Source: Azospirillum sp. TSH58
GTDB taxonomy: Bacteria; Pseudomonadota; Alphaproteobacteria; Azospirillales; Azospirillaceae
DNA: 64,000 bases
NCBI RefSeq assembly: GCF_003119115.1
Contig: NZ_CP022363.1
Coordinates: 745,001 to 809,000 of the forward strand
Reading direction: 5' to 3'
Shown in pieces: positions 34,468 through 44,355 of the stretch (the stretch's first letter is position 1; every line of letters begins with the position of its first letter). The notes below the pieces were generated by a model. It was not told the DNA's origin. It did not search any database and saw only the letters and a program-made list of their open reading frames with translations. The translations under genes were made by a program, and so were the position numbers.

Positions 34468-35976
34468 CTACACCAGCCAGACCCAGGCGGTGACGACGGC
34501 GAGCAGCGACGCCGTGGAGGCGAGGCCGATGGGCAGCGCCAGCCGGTAGATCGCGGATTCCGCCTTGGTCAGCCCCAGGAGGCTGGAGGCCAGAACGATC
34601 CGGCCCGGGGTGAGCAGCGTGCAGACGCTGCCGGCGACCACCTGGATCGCGGCGGCGGCGATCATCGGCAGGCCGCTGCCCGACGCCAGATTGACCTGGA
34701 TGTGCATCATCAGGGCGTTCGACGCTGTGTTGGAGCCGGTCAGCATCCCCGTCGCCGCCCCCAGCACCGGCACCGCCAGCACGGCGGCGGAGCCCGCCAT
34801 CGCCTGCCACGCCTGCCCGAAGGCCGTCGCCCCGCCGGAGGCGGCCATGAAGGCGGCCAGCTCCACGAAGACCAGCGTCGCCGCCATTGGCACCAGCGCG
34901 GCGCGCAGGGCCGGTCCCACAACCGCAAGGGCGCGTCCGCCCGGCAGGCCCGCCAGCATGACCAGGGCGATGGCGACCAGCCACGTCGAGGGGTGGCGCA
35001 GCAGGGGCATCGGCGCCAGCCCGCCGAACGGGTCGAGCACCAGCCAGTTGGCCGTCCAGTCGGACAGCGGCGGCACCAGCCGCGTCGCCATCAGCCCGCC
35101 GACCAGAACCACATAGGGCCACAGCAGGGCGAGCAGGCGCGACAGCCCGGCGGCGTCGCGCGGCAGCCGCCGCGCCTCCACCGCCAGCAGAAGCACCGCC
35201 GTCGCCAGCCCGCCGCCCAGCTCCGGCGCCACGAAGCGGTTGGTCAGCCAGAGCAGCCCGGCGAGCGCCAGCATCAGGGCGAGATCCCTCGCCCGGTCGG
35301 TCGGGCTGGAGGTCAGCCCGGCGCCGTGGATCAGCCGCCAGAACACCAGCAGAAGGCTGGGCAGCACCACCACCATCAGGGCGGCGCTGGCCGTCCCCAG
35401 CTCGGTGAAGGACACCCCGATCAGCTCCGCCCCGACCCGCGTGCCGACGCCCAGAGCGCCCCAGGGGGCGAGCATCTGGCTGAACAGGCCCAGCGCCGCG
35501 GCGTGGGCCGGCGGCAGGTTCAGCGGGCGCAGCATGGCGAGCGCCACCACCAGCCCGACGCCGAACCCCGTCACCGACTCGGCGAAGGGACCGGCGAGCA
35601 GGCAGGCGACGAAGACGGCGCGGCGGCGCTCGGCCGGGGTCTTCGCCTCGCTCCGGGCCTCGGCCTTGACGGCGCGCGCCTCGAAGGCGCGGTGGAACAG
35701 CAGGCCCGCCGCGATGATCGACATGGCGTGCCACGCCAGCCACGCCCCTTCCCCGGCCTTCAGCGCCACGGTGGGCAGCAGCGCGGGCAGCCGGGCCGTC
35801 CAGTCCGGAGCGGCGATGCCGCCGGGCTGCGCCACCATCAGGGCCGCCATGAGCACCCCGGCGGCCAGCGCCATCCCCGCGGTTCCGGCGGTCAGCATGC
35901 TCACGCGCCGCGACACCAGAAGGGCGACGGTGGCGGCGAGCGGCAGCAGATGGAGGGTCAGGGGCATGATCGACAC
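34468..35976 (-). CDS. L-lactate permease family transporter (LctP)
   Basis: A 502-residue polytopic protein with about 12-14 hydrophobic segments. LctP hallmarks: AGPFAESVTGFGVGLVVALAMLRPL (about 128-152), QMLAPWGALGVGT and near the C-terminus TGMLTGSNTASNALMMHIQVN. The family moves lactate or glycolate with protons. It is convergent with the DeoR gene (4 nt between stops). No lactate dehydrogenase gene is adjacent. An AT-rich segment at 35998-36016 upstream may hold its promoter. Confidence 0.82.
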   Translation of the reverse strand: MSIMPLTLHLLPLAATVALLVSRRVSMLTAGTAGMALAAGVLMAALMVAQPGGIAAPDWTARLPALLPTVALKAGEGAWLAWHAMSIIAAGLLFHRAFEARAVKAEARSEAKTPAERRRAVFVACLLAGPFAESVTGFGVGLVVALAMLRPLNLPPAHAAALGLFSQMLAPWGALGVGTRVGAELIGVSFTELGTASAALMVVVLPSLLLVFWRLIHGAGLTSSPTDRARDLALMLALAGLLWLTNRFVAPELGGGLATAVLLLAVEARRLPRDAAGLSRLLALLWPYVVLVGGLMATRLVPPLSDWTANWLVLDPFGGLAPMPLLRHPSTWLVAIALVMLAGLPGGRALAVVGPALRAALVPMAATLVFVELAAFMAASGGATAFGQAWQAMAGSAAVLAVPVLGAATGMLTGSNTASNALMMHIQVNLASGSGLPMIAAAAIQVVAGSVCTLLTPGRIVLASSLLGLTKAESAIYRLALPIGLASTASLLAVVTAWVWLV

Positions 35977-36097
35977 TGGGGACCGTGAATGAAGCGTGCT
36001 GATATACTAATATTGACACGCTTCGGCCAGCCCCATCGGTCTTTGCGCGGCAGCCCCGCGCGCCCGGCCCTTCCTCCCGGCCCTTCCTCCCGGAGAG

Positions 36098-36688
36098 TCA
36101 GGCGCCTTTGGCGCCGCGCAGCAGGGCGACTTCCGCCAGCAGATCGTCGATGGCGGCCAGCGCGAAGTCCAGCGCGGCCTGATCGGTCAGCCGGCCGTCC
36201 TTGATCTTGTCGTGCACCATGCCGATGACCACCTGCGGGCGGGCGATGACCCGGCCCATCATGCCGGACAGCGTCTCGCGCATCTCGTGCTGGGCGCGCA
36301 CGCCGCCGGTGAAGGCGGGGGAGGCGGTCATGATGAGGATCGGCTTGCCCCGCACCGGCGATTTCATGGCCGGGCGCGACGCCCAGTCCAGCGCGTTCTT
36401 CAGAACGCCCGACATGCCGTAATTGTATTCCGGGGAAATGACGACCAGCCCGTCGGCCGCGCCGATGGCGTCGCGCAGCGCGGTGGCCGGGGCGGGGGTG
36501 TTCTCCGCGTCCAGGTCGGGATCGTAGGGCGGAATGTCGTTCAGCGGGAAGAGCGTCATCTCCGCCTTGCCGCCCGTCTTGCCGCCCAGCGAGTCGGCGA
36601 GCGTCTTCAGCACCGCGGTGCAGTGGGAGTGGCGGCGGATGCTTCCGGAAAGGCCGAGAAGGCGGACGGGCTTGGCGGTGTCGGTCAT
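36098..36688 (-). CDS. NADPH-dependent FMN reductase / quinone or chromate reductase family
   Basis: A 196-residue flavodoxin-like protein. The FMN phosphate loop LSGSIRRHSHCTAVL is at about 11-25 and the classical PEYNYGMSGVLKNALDWASRP motif at about 84-104. The family includes ChrR and azoreductase-like two-electron reductases protecting against oxidative stress. ATG 36688 was chosen over ATG 36730 because the fold begins directly after it. Its Cys in HSHC is an uncommon residue in the phosphate loop. Confidence 0.88.
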   Translation of the reverse strand: MTDTAKPVRLLGLSGSIRRHSHCTAVLKTLADSLGGKTGGKAEMTLFPLNDIPPYDPDLDAENTPAPATALRDAIGAADGLVVISPEYNYGMSGVLKNALDWASRPAMKSPVRGKPILIMTASPAFTGGVRAQHEMRETLSGMMGRVIARPQVVIGMVHDKIKDGRLTDQAALDFALAAIDDLLAEVALLRGAKGA

Positions 36689-37058
36689 CGTGGCTGTCCT
36701 GTCGTGGTTTGAGGTGAGTGCCCGTTCCAACGGTGCGCGTGCAGGATGGTGCCGTCCCCGTCATCCCGCCGCAACCCGCGGGATCGGCGGCCGGCCCCCC
36801 GCCGTCCACCCGGGATCGGGGCGGACTCCGTAGAATCCACAATACGGGGCGGCAGCGCTGCGAATACGCCTAAAATGCAAGATAAATCGATGATTTTCCC
36901 AGCGTTTGCAGCGGTCTAGCGGGTTGGCGCCGGCCCGGGCGAGCCCGAAGATGGCCGGCGGCGGTGCGACAATATGGTGATGTTTTTCGGCCATTAATAC
37001 AGTAGAAGTAGCACTTAAGTAGTGTTTGTGCGTGTTCTCCGCGACGGGGTGCTGGCTT
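36689..37058. other. 370-bp divergent intergenic region
   Basis: It separates the FMN-reductase gene (minus) from the Aer-PilZ receptor gene (plus). The part next to the receptor (about 36960-37030) is unusually AT-rich for this DNA and includes a TTAATACAGTAGAAG word, so promoter elements are likely there. No coding frame of merit was seen. Confidence 0.4.
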
Positions 37059-39065
37059 ATGCGCGACAATGGACCGGTTACGAACCGCGAAATCGAAATG
37101 GCCGACGACATGCTGCTTGTGTCGCGGACCGACACCCGCGGCAAGATCACGTTCGTCAATAAAGCATTTGTTGATATTAGCGGTTTCTCAGAAACGGAAT
37201 TACTCGGCGCACCTCACAATCTTGTGCGCCATCCGGACATGCCCCCGGCGGCCTTCGCCAACCTGTGGGAAACCATCAAGGACGGCAGGCCGTGGGAGGG
37301 GCTGGTCAAGAACCGGTCGAAAAGCGGCGATCATTACTGGGTCAAGGCGAACGTCACCCCGATCACCGAGAAGGGCGTGGTGACGGAGTACATCTCGATC
37401 CGCACCAAGCCGACCCGCGAGGCGGTGGCGGAGGCGGAGCGCATCTACGCCGAGATCCGCGCCGGGCGCGGCCAGCAGTACGGGTTGCTGGACGGTCAGA
37501 TCGTCCGCCGCGGCTTCGGGGTCTGGCTGGGCGACCTGGCGTCGAGCATCGCCGGCCGCATCCTGGCGACCACCGGCCTTCTGCTGCTGACCATCATGGT
37601 CCTTGGCTGGCTGAGCGTGACCGGCAGCGACAGCGTTGAGATCTTCAGCGGGCTGATGCTGTTCGGCCTGCTGGTGGCCGGCGTCGGCACGCTCAGCGTG
37701 CTCGGCACGGTCCGGCGCCCGCTCGGGCTGGTCGAAACCCATCTCGACGCCATCGCCCGCGGCGACCTGATGACCAACGTCCCCAGCTCCGGCGTGGCGG
37801 AGTTCGCCCGCATCCGGTCGCAGATCCGCGCCGTGAAGGCGAAGCTGAGCTACTCCATCCAGGAGCGCGCGGAGCGCCAGCGCCAGGCGGAGGAGGAGCG
37901 CATCACCGCCCTCCAGGCCATGGCCGAGACGGTGGAGCGCGAGGCCAGCCACGCGGTGGAGCAGGTGGCCCTGCGCACCGGCGGCATGGCCCAGGACGCC
38001 GACGCCATGGCGACCTCGGCCGAGCGGGTCAGCATCAACGCGCAGAACGTCGCCGCGGCGGCGGAGGAAGCGCTGGCCAACGCCCAGACCGTGGCGGCGG
38101 CGACCGAGGAGCTGGCGGCCTCGATCCGCGAGATCTCCGCCCAGATCGCCCATTCCAGCGCGGTCACCCGCCGCGCCGTGGAGAACGGCCAGCGCACCCA
38201 GGGCACCATCCAGTCCCTCTCCGAGGCGGTCGGCCGCATCGACGAGGTGGTGAAGCTGATCACCGACATCGCCAGCCAGACCAACCTGCTGGCGCTGAAC
38301 GCGACCATCGAGGCGGCGCGCGCGGGCGAGGCCGGCAAGGGCTTCGCCGTGGTGGCGCAGGAGGTGAAGAACCTCGCCAACCAGACCGCCCGCTCGACCG
38401 AGGAGATCACCCGCCTGATCGCGGAAATCCAGGGGGTGACCAGCACCGCCGTGGGCGCGGTGGCGGAGATCGGCGACACCATCGGCGAGATCGACCAGAT
38501 CTCCAGCGCCATCGCCGCGGCGATGGAGGAGCAGGCCGCCGCCACCCAGGAAATCAGCCGCAACGTGGTGGAGACCTCCAACGCCGCGCAGGAGGTGTCG
38601 GTGCGCATCGCGGCCGTCTCCAGCGACGCCGACCAGACCGGGTCCCAGGCGTCGGGCGTGCGGGCCGGTTCGGACGAGGTGGCGAACAGCATCGACGAGC
38701 TGCGCCGCGTGCTGGTGCGCGTCGTCCGCACCTCCACGACCGACGCCGACCGCCGCCGCAGCCCGCGCTACCGGGTGAACGAGTCCTGCAGCGCCGTGGT
38801 GCATGGGCGCGACCAGTCCGGCACCCTGACCGACCTGTCGAACGGCGGCGCGATGCTGAGCGGGATCGGCGGCCTTGGCGTGGGCGACCGCGGCACGCTG
38901 CGGCTCGACCGCTTCGGCCTGTCCGTCGCCTTCGAGGTGCGGGCCATCGACAAGGCGGCGGTCCATGTCCGCTTTGCCGAGGCCGACGTCGCCCAGGGGC
39001 GGTTCCGCGAGGTTTTCACCCAGCTGACCCGCGGTCTTCAGCCGGTGGCGACGGCGGCGGCCTGA
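37059..39065 (+). CDS. Aer-type PAS chemoreceptor with C-terminal PilZ domain
   Basis: A 668-residue receptor. The N-terminal PAS domain (about 10-125) has the FAD-binding Aer pattern [23 protein letters not shown] and [12 protein letters not shown]. Two hydrophobic segments follow (about 165-215), then HAMP, then a signalling domain with the conserved hairpin [25 protein letters not shown]. The C-terminus (about 560-655) is a PilZ domain with the c-di-GMP motifs RRSPRYR and DLSNGG. A PilZ-bearing Aer that couples oxygen taxis to c-di-GMP is known from Azospirillum brasilense. ATG 37059 is preferred over 37026. Likely role: redox/oxygen taxis. Confidence 0.9.
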   Translation: MRDNGPVTNREIEMADDMLLVSRTDTRGKITFVNKAFVDISGFSETELLGAPHNLVRHPDMPPAAFANLWETIKDGRPWEGLVKNRSKSGDHYWVKANVTPITEKGVVTEYISIRTKPTREAVAEAERIYAEIRAGRGQQYGLLDGQIVRRGFGVWLGDLASSIAGRILATTGLLLLTIMVLGWLSVTGSDSVEIFSGLMLFGLLVAGVGTLSVLGTVRRPLGLVETHLDAIARGDLMTNVPSSGVAEFARIRSQIRAVKAKLSYSIQERAERQRQAEEERITALQAMAETVEREASHAVEQVALRTGGMAQDADAMATSAERVSINAQNVAAAAEEALANAQTVAAATEELAASIREISAQIAHSSAVTRRAVENGQRTQGTIQSLSEAVGRIDEVVKLITDIASQTNLLALNATIEAARAGEAGKGFAVVAQEVKNLANQTARSTEEITRLIAEIQGVTSTAVGAVAEIGDTIGEIDQISSAIAAAMEEQAAATQEISRNVVETSNAAQEVSVRIAAVSSDADQTGSQASGVRAGSDEVANSIDELRRVLVRVVRTSTTDADRRRSPRYRVNESCSAVVHGRDQSGTLTDLSNGGAMLSGIGGLGVGDRGTLRLDRFGLSVAFEVRAIDKAAVHVRFAEADVAQGRFREVFTQLTRGLQPVATAAA

Positions 39066-39090
39066 CGAACCGAATCCCGTCCTGAAAAAA

Positions 39091-39123
39091 CGACGGCCCG
39101 GCGTTCCTCACGCCGGGCCGTCG
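39091..39123. terminator. bidirectional intrinsic terminator
   Basis: A perfect 13-bp stem (39091-39103 and 39111-39123; core CGGCCCGGCG / CGCCGGGCCG) with a 7-nt loop. On the minus strand it is followed by T6 (A6 at 39085-39090). It lies between the convergent receptor and hydrolase genes and can stop both. Confidence 0.9.
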
Positions 39124-39143
39124 CCGTTTCGGGCTTGTCCTCG

Positions 39144-39647
39144 TCAGCCTTCCGGCTTGTCCACGCTGTAGCGGAAGTCGCAATGGCTGGCGCCCTGCAT
39201 GATCGTCTGCGTCCGCTCCATCTTGATCGACGGGTCGTAGCCCGTGCAGAAGGCGGCGTCGCGGTTGCAGGACAGCAGGTGGCCGATGGGACCGAGCCCC
39301 ATCTCCCGGTACATCTCGGCGTAGCGGCAGCGGGTGACGTTGTAGTCGAACCGCGTCTCGTCCTGGTGCAGCACCTCCAGCCGCAGCGCGTCGTCCTTGG
39401 TCCACAGGGGCTGCAGGTCGGCGAAGCTCTTGAGGCTGGTGCCGTTCGGCTCGGTGGCGGCGAAGGCCGCGGCGGATTCGACGGCGGCGCGGGTGATGGC
39501 GGCGCCCAGGATCTCCTGCGCCACCGCCTCGCCCAGCCGGGCGGCCATCTCCTCGTAGACCGGCTTCAGGATCGCCGCCTCGATCCCGCGGCGCTCCAGC
39601 ATGCCCATTGCCGGCTTGGCCGCGGGCGTGTCGGTCGGTTCGGTCAT
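39144..39647 (-). CDS. L-2-amino-thiazoline-4-carboxylate hydrolase family protein (1)
   Basis: A 167-residue protein with the family's C-terminal core: FDYNVTRCRYAEMYREMGLGPIGHLLSCNRDAAFCTGYDPSIKMERTQTIMQGASHCDFRY, with Cys at about 107, 126 and 134 that may bind metal or act in catalysis. Known members open the ring of 2-aminothiazoline-4-carboxylate on the way to cysteine. It is the last gene of the livFGMHJ cluster, 25 nt after livF. A second family member sits at the other end of the cluster. Confidence 0.7.
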   Translation of the reverse strand: MTEPTDTPAAKPAMGMLERRGIEAAILKPVYEEMAARLGEAVAQEILGAAITRAAVESAAAFAATEPNGTSLKSFADLQPLWTKDDALRLEVLHQDETRFDYNVTRCRYAEMYREMGLGPIGHLLSCNRDAAFCTGYDPSIKMERTQTIMQGASHCDFRYSVDKPEG

Positions 39648-39672
39648 CGGTGTCTCCCGTGTCAGATAGCCG

Positions 39673-40398
39673 TCAATGCGCGTGGCCGCCGAGATAGGCT
39701 TCGGCGATGCGGGGATCGTCGCGCAGCTGGGCGGCCGGACCGGCCAGCACGATCCGCCCGTCCTCCATCACCGCGGCGTGGTCGGCGACCCGCAGGGCGG
39801 CGCGGGCGTTCTGCTCGACCAGCAGGATCGACACGCCCTCCGCCCGGATGCGCTGCACCAGATCGAAGATCTGCGCGACCACCATCGGGGCCAGCCCCAG
39901 CGACGGCTCGTCGAGCAGAAGCAGGGCGGGACGGCGCATCAGGGCGCGGGCGATGCACAGCATCTGCTGCTCGCCGCCCGACAGCGACCCGGCGTTCTGG
40001 CGCAGCCGCTCGCGCAGGACCGGGAACATGTCGAGCATCCGGTCGAGTTCCCCCAGCCCGATGTCGCCGCCGCCGAGCACCAGATTCTCCCGCACGCTCA
40101 TGTTGGAGAAGATCTGGCGGCCCTCCGGGGCCTGGGACAGGCCGAGCTTGACGATGCGGTGGGCGGGCAGGTTGGCGATGGGCTCGCCGCGGAAGGCGAT
40201 GCCGCCCCGGCTCGCCCGGTAGACGCCCGAGATCGCCCGCATCAGCGTCGTCTTGCCGACGCCGTTGGAGCCGAGCACGGCGACGATGGCGCCCTGCGCC
40301 ACGGTCAGGTCGATGCCGTGCAGGATCTCCTGCGGTCCCATGGTGACGTGCAGGTTCTCGATCGCGAGGATCGGGCCGTTGGCTTGCGGCTGGGTCAT
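39673..40398 (-). CDS. livF: branched-chain-type ABC transporter ATPase LivF
   Basis: A 241-residue ATPase with Walker A VLGSNGVGKTTLMRAISG (about 35-52), Q-loop SQAPEGRQIFSNMSVRENL, signature SGGEQQMLCIARALM and Walker B LLLLDEPSLGLAP. The PEGR/IFSNMSV pattern defines LivF. Its ATG overlaps the livG stop (40395-40398). Confidence 0.93.
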   Translation of the reverse strand: MTQPQANGPILAIENLHVTMGPQEILHGIDLTVAQGAIVAVLGSNGVGKTTLMRAISGVYRASRGGIAFRGEPIANLPAHRIVKLGLSQAPEGRQIFSNMSVRENLVLGGGDIGLGELDRMLDMFPVLRERLRQNAGSLSGGEQQMLCIARALMRRPALLLLDEPSLGLAPMVVAQIFDLVQRIRAEGVSILLVEQNARAALRVADHAAVMEDGRIVLAGPAAQLRDDPRIAEAYLGGHAH

Positions 40399-41162
40399 GC
40401 CTCCACCCCCAGATAGGCTTCCAGGACCGCCGGATCGCGGCGGATGGCGTCGGGCGGGCCGTCGGCGATCTTGCGGCCGGAGGCGAGCACCAGGATGCGC
40501 TGGCAGATGCTCATGACCAGGGTCATGTCGTGCTCCACCAGCATGATGGTCAGCCCGGTGCCGTGCAGCCGCTTGATGAAGTCGGCCAGCGCGCGTGTTT
40601 CGGTGTCGTTCAGGCCGGCGGCGGGCTCGTCCAGGATCAGGAAGCGCGGCTGCATCGCCAGCGCGCGGGCGATCTCCAGATACTTGCGCTGGCCGTAGGG
40701 CAGGTTGGCCGCCAGTTCGCCCGCCACATGGGTCAGGCCGACGGCCTCCAGCGCCTCCCAGGTGCGGCGGCTGATCTCGGCGGAGCGGGCGCCGCCCCCG
40801 GCGAGGGAGCCGAACAGCGCGCCCAGCGCCCCCTGCGGCAGCGCGCCCACGGCCCCCACCGACACGTTGTCGAACACCGACATGTTGGGGAAGACGCGCA
40901 GGTTCTGGAAGGTGCGGCTGATGCCCAGCCGCGCCACCTGGTTGGTCTTCAGCCCGCTGATGGTCCGGCCGTCGAAGGCGACGGTGCCCGACGACAGCGG
41001 CGTGAAGCCGGAGATCAGGTTGAACAGGGTGGTCTTGCCCGCCCCGTTCGGGCCGATCAGCCCGACCAGCTCGCCCTCGTCCACATGGCCGGTCACGTCG
41101 TTGACCGCCAGCACGCCGCCGAAGCGGCGGCTGACGTTGCGGATGTCGAGAAGATGGGTCAT
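40395..41162 (-). CDS. livG: branched-chain-type ABC transporter ATPase LivG
   Basis: A 255-residue ATPase. Walker A is LIGPNGAGKTTLFNLISGF (about 37-55), followed by ISRTFQNLRVFPNMSVFDNV, NLPYGQRKYLEIARALAMQPRFLILDEPAAGLND and VEHDMTLVMSICQRILVLASG, all LivG hallmarks. The start at 41162 overlaps the livM stop by 4 nt; longer frames upstream belong to livM in another phase. Confidence 0.93.
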   Translation of the reverse strand: MTHLLDIRNVSRRFGGVLAVNDVTGHVDEGELVGLIGPNGAGKTTLFNLISGFTPLSSGTVAFDGRTISGLKTNQVARLGISRTFQNLRVFPNMSVFDNVSVGAVGALPQGALGALFGSLAGGGARSAEISRRTWEALEAVGLTHVAGELAANLPYGQRKYLEIARALAMQPRFLILDEPAAGLNDTETRALADFIKRLHGTGLTIMLVEHDMTLVMSICQRILVLASGRKIADGPPDAIRRDPAVLEAYLGVEA

Positions 41163-42187
41163 CGCCAGCCGATCCCTTCGCCCTTCACGGTGTTGCGCCA
41201 CGCCGCCCCCAGCTGGCGCCGCGCGAGCTGGAGCGCGGAAACCTCGCCCAGCAGGCCCTTCGGCAGCAGGAGGATCGACAGGAACATCACCAGACCGACC
41301 ATGATGTTGCGGAAGTCGCCGAAGGCGCGCAGCCCCTCCGGCAGCAGGATCAGCAGAAGCGCGCCGATCACCGCGCCGGGCAGGCTGCCCAGGCCGCCCA
41401 CCACCACCATCGCCAGGATCAGGATGGATTCGGAGAATTTGAAGTCGCCCGGCGAGATGTAGCCGGTCATGTGCGCCCACAGGCTGCCCGCCACCCCGGC
41501 GAAGAAGGCCGACAGGGTGAAGGCCTCCATCTTCAGGCGCGCCGTGCTGACGCCCATGGCGTCGGCGCACTGGTCGTCCTCGCGGATCGAGCGCAGCGCG
41601 TTGCCGTAGTAGGAGTGACTGAGCCGCCCGATCGCCAGCACGCACAGCGCCACCACCGTCGCCACCGTGTAGTAGGTGGCGAGCCGGCCCGACAGGCTGA
41701 AGCCGAACAGCTCCAGCCCCTTGGTGACGATGATGCCGTTGGGGCCCTTGGTGAACTCCACCCAGTTCAGCATGACCAGATAGAGCATCTGCCCGATGGC
41801 CAGCGTCGCCACGGCGAAATAGATGCTGACCAGCCGCATGGTCGGCAGCGCCACCAGGAAGGCGATCAGCGCCGCCACCAGACCGGACAGCGGCAGGGTC
41901 ACCGTGAAGCCCAGCCCGAACTTGGTCGAGAGCAGGGCGGCGGTGTAGGCGCCCACCCCGTAGAAGGCGGCGTGCCCGAGATGCAGCAGCCCGGCCACCC
42001 CGGTGACCAGATGCATGGAGGCGGACAGCAGGATGAAGATCAGCGCCAGATTGGCGATCTGGTAGAAATAGCCGCGGTCGAAGCCGGCCAGCAGGGCGGG
42101 CAGCCCGACGAAGACCAGCAGGGCGAGCAGGAGCGGAATCAGCGCGCCCTGCCCGCGGCGCGGCGCCGACAGGTCAGACACGTTCAC
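41159..42187 (-). CDS. livM: branched-chain-type ABC permease LivM
   Basis: A 342-residue permease with about nine hydrophobic segments. Family stretches are LVTGVAGLLHLGHAAFYGVGAYTAAL, the loop NALRSIREDDQCADAMGVSTARLKMEAF and VVGGLGSLPGAVIGALLLILLPE. Overlaps livH by 14 nt. With LivH it forms the membrane channel. Confidence 0.92.
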   Translation of the reverse strand: MNVSDLSAPRRGQGALIPLLLALLVFVGLPALLAGFDRGYFYQIANLALIFILLSASMHLVTGVAGLLHLGHAAFYGVGAYTAALLSTKFGLGFTVTLPLSGLVAALIAFLVALPTMRLVSIYFAVATLAIGQMLYLVMLNWVEFTKGPNGIIVTKGLELFGFSLSGRLATYYTVATVVALCVLAIGRLSHSYYGNALRSIREDDQCADAMGVSTARLKMEAFTLSAFFAGVAGSLWAHMTGYISPGDFKFSESILILAMVVVGGLGSLPGAVIGALLLILLPEGLRAFGDFRNIMVGLVMFLSILLLPKGLLGEVSALQLARRQLGAAWRNTVKGEGIGWR

Positions 42188-43088
42188 GGCGCGCTCCGAA
42201 CAGTCCGTTGGGGAAGAAGATCAGGGTCAGGATCAGGAAGCCGTAGGCCACCATGTCCGACCAGCCCGACGACACGAAGGTCGTCGCCATGCTCTCCGAG
42301 ATGCCCAGGATCAGGGCGCAGATCACCGCCCCCGGGATCGAGGACAGCCCGCCCATCACCATGGCGACGAAGGCCTTGATGCCGGGCACGAAGCCCATGG
42401 CGGGGAAGATGGCGCCGTAATAGAGCCCGGTCAGGATGCCGGCCGCCGCCCCCATCATCGAACCGACGACGAAGGTCATGATGATGGTGCGGTCGGTGTC
42501 GATGCCGACATACTTGGCGCCCAGCGGGTTGTTCGACACCGCCCGGATCGACAGGCCGATGCGGGTGCGGGTCAGCAGATACTGGAGACCGATCAGCATC
42601 GCCGCGGCGACGCCGAAGATGATGAAGTCGCCGGTCACCAGGATCACCGGCCCGATCCGCACCGGCGTGTTGATGAGATACTCGAACGGGACGGAGCGCA
42701 TCTGCGACCCGAACACGATCTCCAGCGCCTCGCGCACCACGATGGACACGGCGAGCGAGGAGAGCAGGGTGGATTCGCGCATCGCCCGCGACTTCAGCGA
42801 CGCCTCGTCGGTGAAGCGGCGGAAGGGTTTGAAGGCGATCCGTTCCAGCGAGAATCCGGCCATGGCGCCGATCGCCAGGGCGATGAAGATCACCGCGAAG
42901 ATCGGCGGGGCCGTCGCGGAAATCAGCACCAGCCCGGCGAAGGCGCCCAGCGTGTAGACCTCGCCATGGGCGAAGTTGACGACGTTCAGCACGCCGAAGA
43001 TCAGCGTGAAGCCGATCGCCATCAGCGCGTAGGTCATCCCCAGCGACAGCCCGATGGCGAGCTGCTGGAGGTAGTATGGGTCGATCAT
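42174..43088 (-). CDS. livH: branched-chain-type ABC permease LivH
   Basis: A 304-residue permease with about eight segments. GVLNVVNFAHGEVYTLGAFAG near residue 35, SIRAVSNNPLGAKYVGIDTDR near 180 and VMGGLSSIPGAVICALILGISE near 240 are LivH hallmarks. It lies 54 nt after the binding-protein gene. Confidence 0.93.
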   Translation of the reverse strand: MIDPYYLQQLAIGLSLGMTYALMAIGFTLIFGVLNVVNFAHGEVYTLGAFAGLVLISATAPPIFAVIFIALAIGAMAGFSLERIAFKPFRRFTDEASLKSRAMRESTLLSSLAVSIVVREALEIVFGSQMRSVPFEYLINTPVRIGPVILVTGDFIIFGVAAAMLIGLQYLLTRTRIGLSIRAVSNNPLGAKYVGIDTDRTIIMTFVVGSMMGAAAGILTGLYYGAIFPAMGFVPGIKAFVAMVMGGLSSIPGAVICALILGISESMATTFVSSGWSDMVAYGFLILTLIFFPNGLFGARRERV

Positions 43089-43142
43089 GCGGGCCGTTTG
43101 CTGGAGATCGTTAGGCTATCGGGTCGGAAGGGGGCGCGCCGC

Positions 43143-44273
43143 TCAGTCGGCGACCGGCACGAAGGCGCCGCCCTTGACCTCGACCTTCACCAGCTCCTTC
43201 TCGGCCTCGCGGTCGGCGCTGAAGCTGGTCTTGCCGGTCACGCCGGCGAAGTCCTTGGTCTCGGCCAGGGCGTCGCGCACCTTCTCGCGGGTCGGGTTCG
43301 GGTAGGCCTTCTCGACCGCGGCCAGCATGATGCGCACGGCGTCATAGGCCTGGGCCGGGAACTGGCCCGGAACCGCGCCGTTGGAGGCGGCCTTCCACTC
43401 CGTCACGAAATGCTGGATGTGCGGGGCCGGGTCGGTCGGCAGGAAGTTGGAGGTGAGGTGCACGCCCTCCGCCGCTTCGCCGGCCAGCTCGATCAGCTTG
43501 GGGCTGTAGGCGGCCGAGGTGGAGTAGACCGGCGTCTTGATGCCGAGCTGCTGCACCTGACGCAGGAACTGCGCGCCGTCCTCGTAGAAGAAGCCGGTGT
43601 AGATGGCGTCCGGCTTCGCGCGCTCCAGCTTGCTGATCAGCGAGCGGTAGTCCTTCAGGCCGCGGTTGAAGAACTCCGAGAAGACCACCGTGCCGCCGTT
43701 GGCCTTCACGCCGTCGGTGAAGCCGGAGACGACGGACTGGCCCCAGTCGGTCTGCTCGGCGATGACGGCGATGTTCTTGTAGCCCTTGGACAGCATCCAC
43801 TTGGCGTTGTAGGGGCCTTCCTGCGCCTGGGTGGCGATGTTGCGGAACTGGTACTTGGAGATCTTGGTGTAGTCGGGGTGCGAGGCCGTCTGCGAGAGCT
43901 GCGGCATCCCGGCGTCCTTGTAGACCTGCGCCGAGGCCATCGACACGCCCGAGGTGAAGTCGCCCAGGACGCCGACGATCGCCTTGTCGTCCACGAACTT
44001 GCGGGCGATGTTGGTGCCCTCCTTGGCGTCGGAGCGGCTGTCCTCGAAGACGATCTCGGCCTTGAAGGGCTTGCCGGACGCGTTGAACTCGGTCAGGGCG
44101 ATCTCGGCGGCCTTGCGGAAGTCCTGGCCGTACTGGGCGGTCTCGCCGGTCAGCGGCAGCTGGTAGCCGATCTTCACGGTGTCGGCGGCCAGGGCGGTGC
44201 CGGTGGTCAAAGCGGTGCCGGCCAGCGCGGCGGTCATGAGGGCGGCGAGGGAGGCGGTCTTCAGGGCGGTCAT
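43143..44273 (-). CDS. branched-chain-type ABC transporter substrate-binding protein
   Basis: A 376-residue type-I periplasmic binding protein. The signal peptide (1-31) ends in TALAADT. The mature protein starts VKIGYQLPLTGETAQYGQDFRKAAEIAL and contains VVGVLGDF-like AIVGVLGDFTSGVSMASAQVYKDAGMPQLSQTASHPDYT, the LivJ/LivK ligand region. Ligand identity is not readable; nearby aminothiazoline-hydrolase-like and oxidoreductase genes suggest an unusual amino acid rather than leucine. ATG 44273 was chosen for its signal peptide; an in-frame ATG at 44345 is further upstream. Confidence 0.9.
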   Translation of the reverse strand: MTALKTASLAALMTAALAGTALTTGTALAADTVKIGYQLPLTGETAQYGQDFRKAAEIALTEFNASGKPFKAEIVFEDSRSDAKEGTNIARKFVDDKAIVGVLGDFTSGVSMASAQVYKDAGMPQLSQTASHPDYTKISKYQFRNIATQAQEGPYNAKWMLSKGYKNIAVIAEQTDWGQSVVSGFTDGVKANGGTVVFSEFFNRGLKDYRSLISKLERAKPDAIYTGFFYEDGAQFLRQVQQLGIKTPVYSTSAAYSPKLIELAGEAAEGVHLTSNFLPTDPAPHIQHFVTEWKAASNGAVPGQFPAQAYDAVRIMLAAVEKAYPNPTREKVRDALAETKDFAGVTGKTSFSADREAEKELVKVEVKGGAFVPVAD

Positions 44274-44355
44274 CGCGGGTGAACCTTTCTTGTGAAGGCC
44301 GGCTTCGAGGCCGGTGTTGGGCAGCGTCTTACGGTTGGGAGGCATGCTCGGCGGA

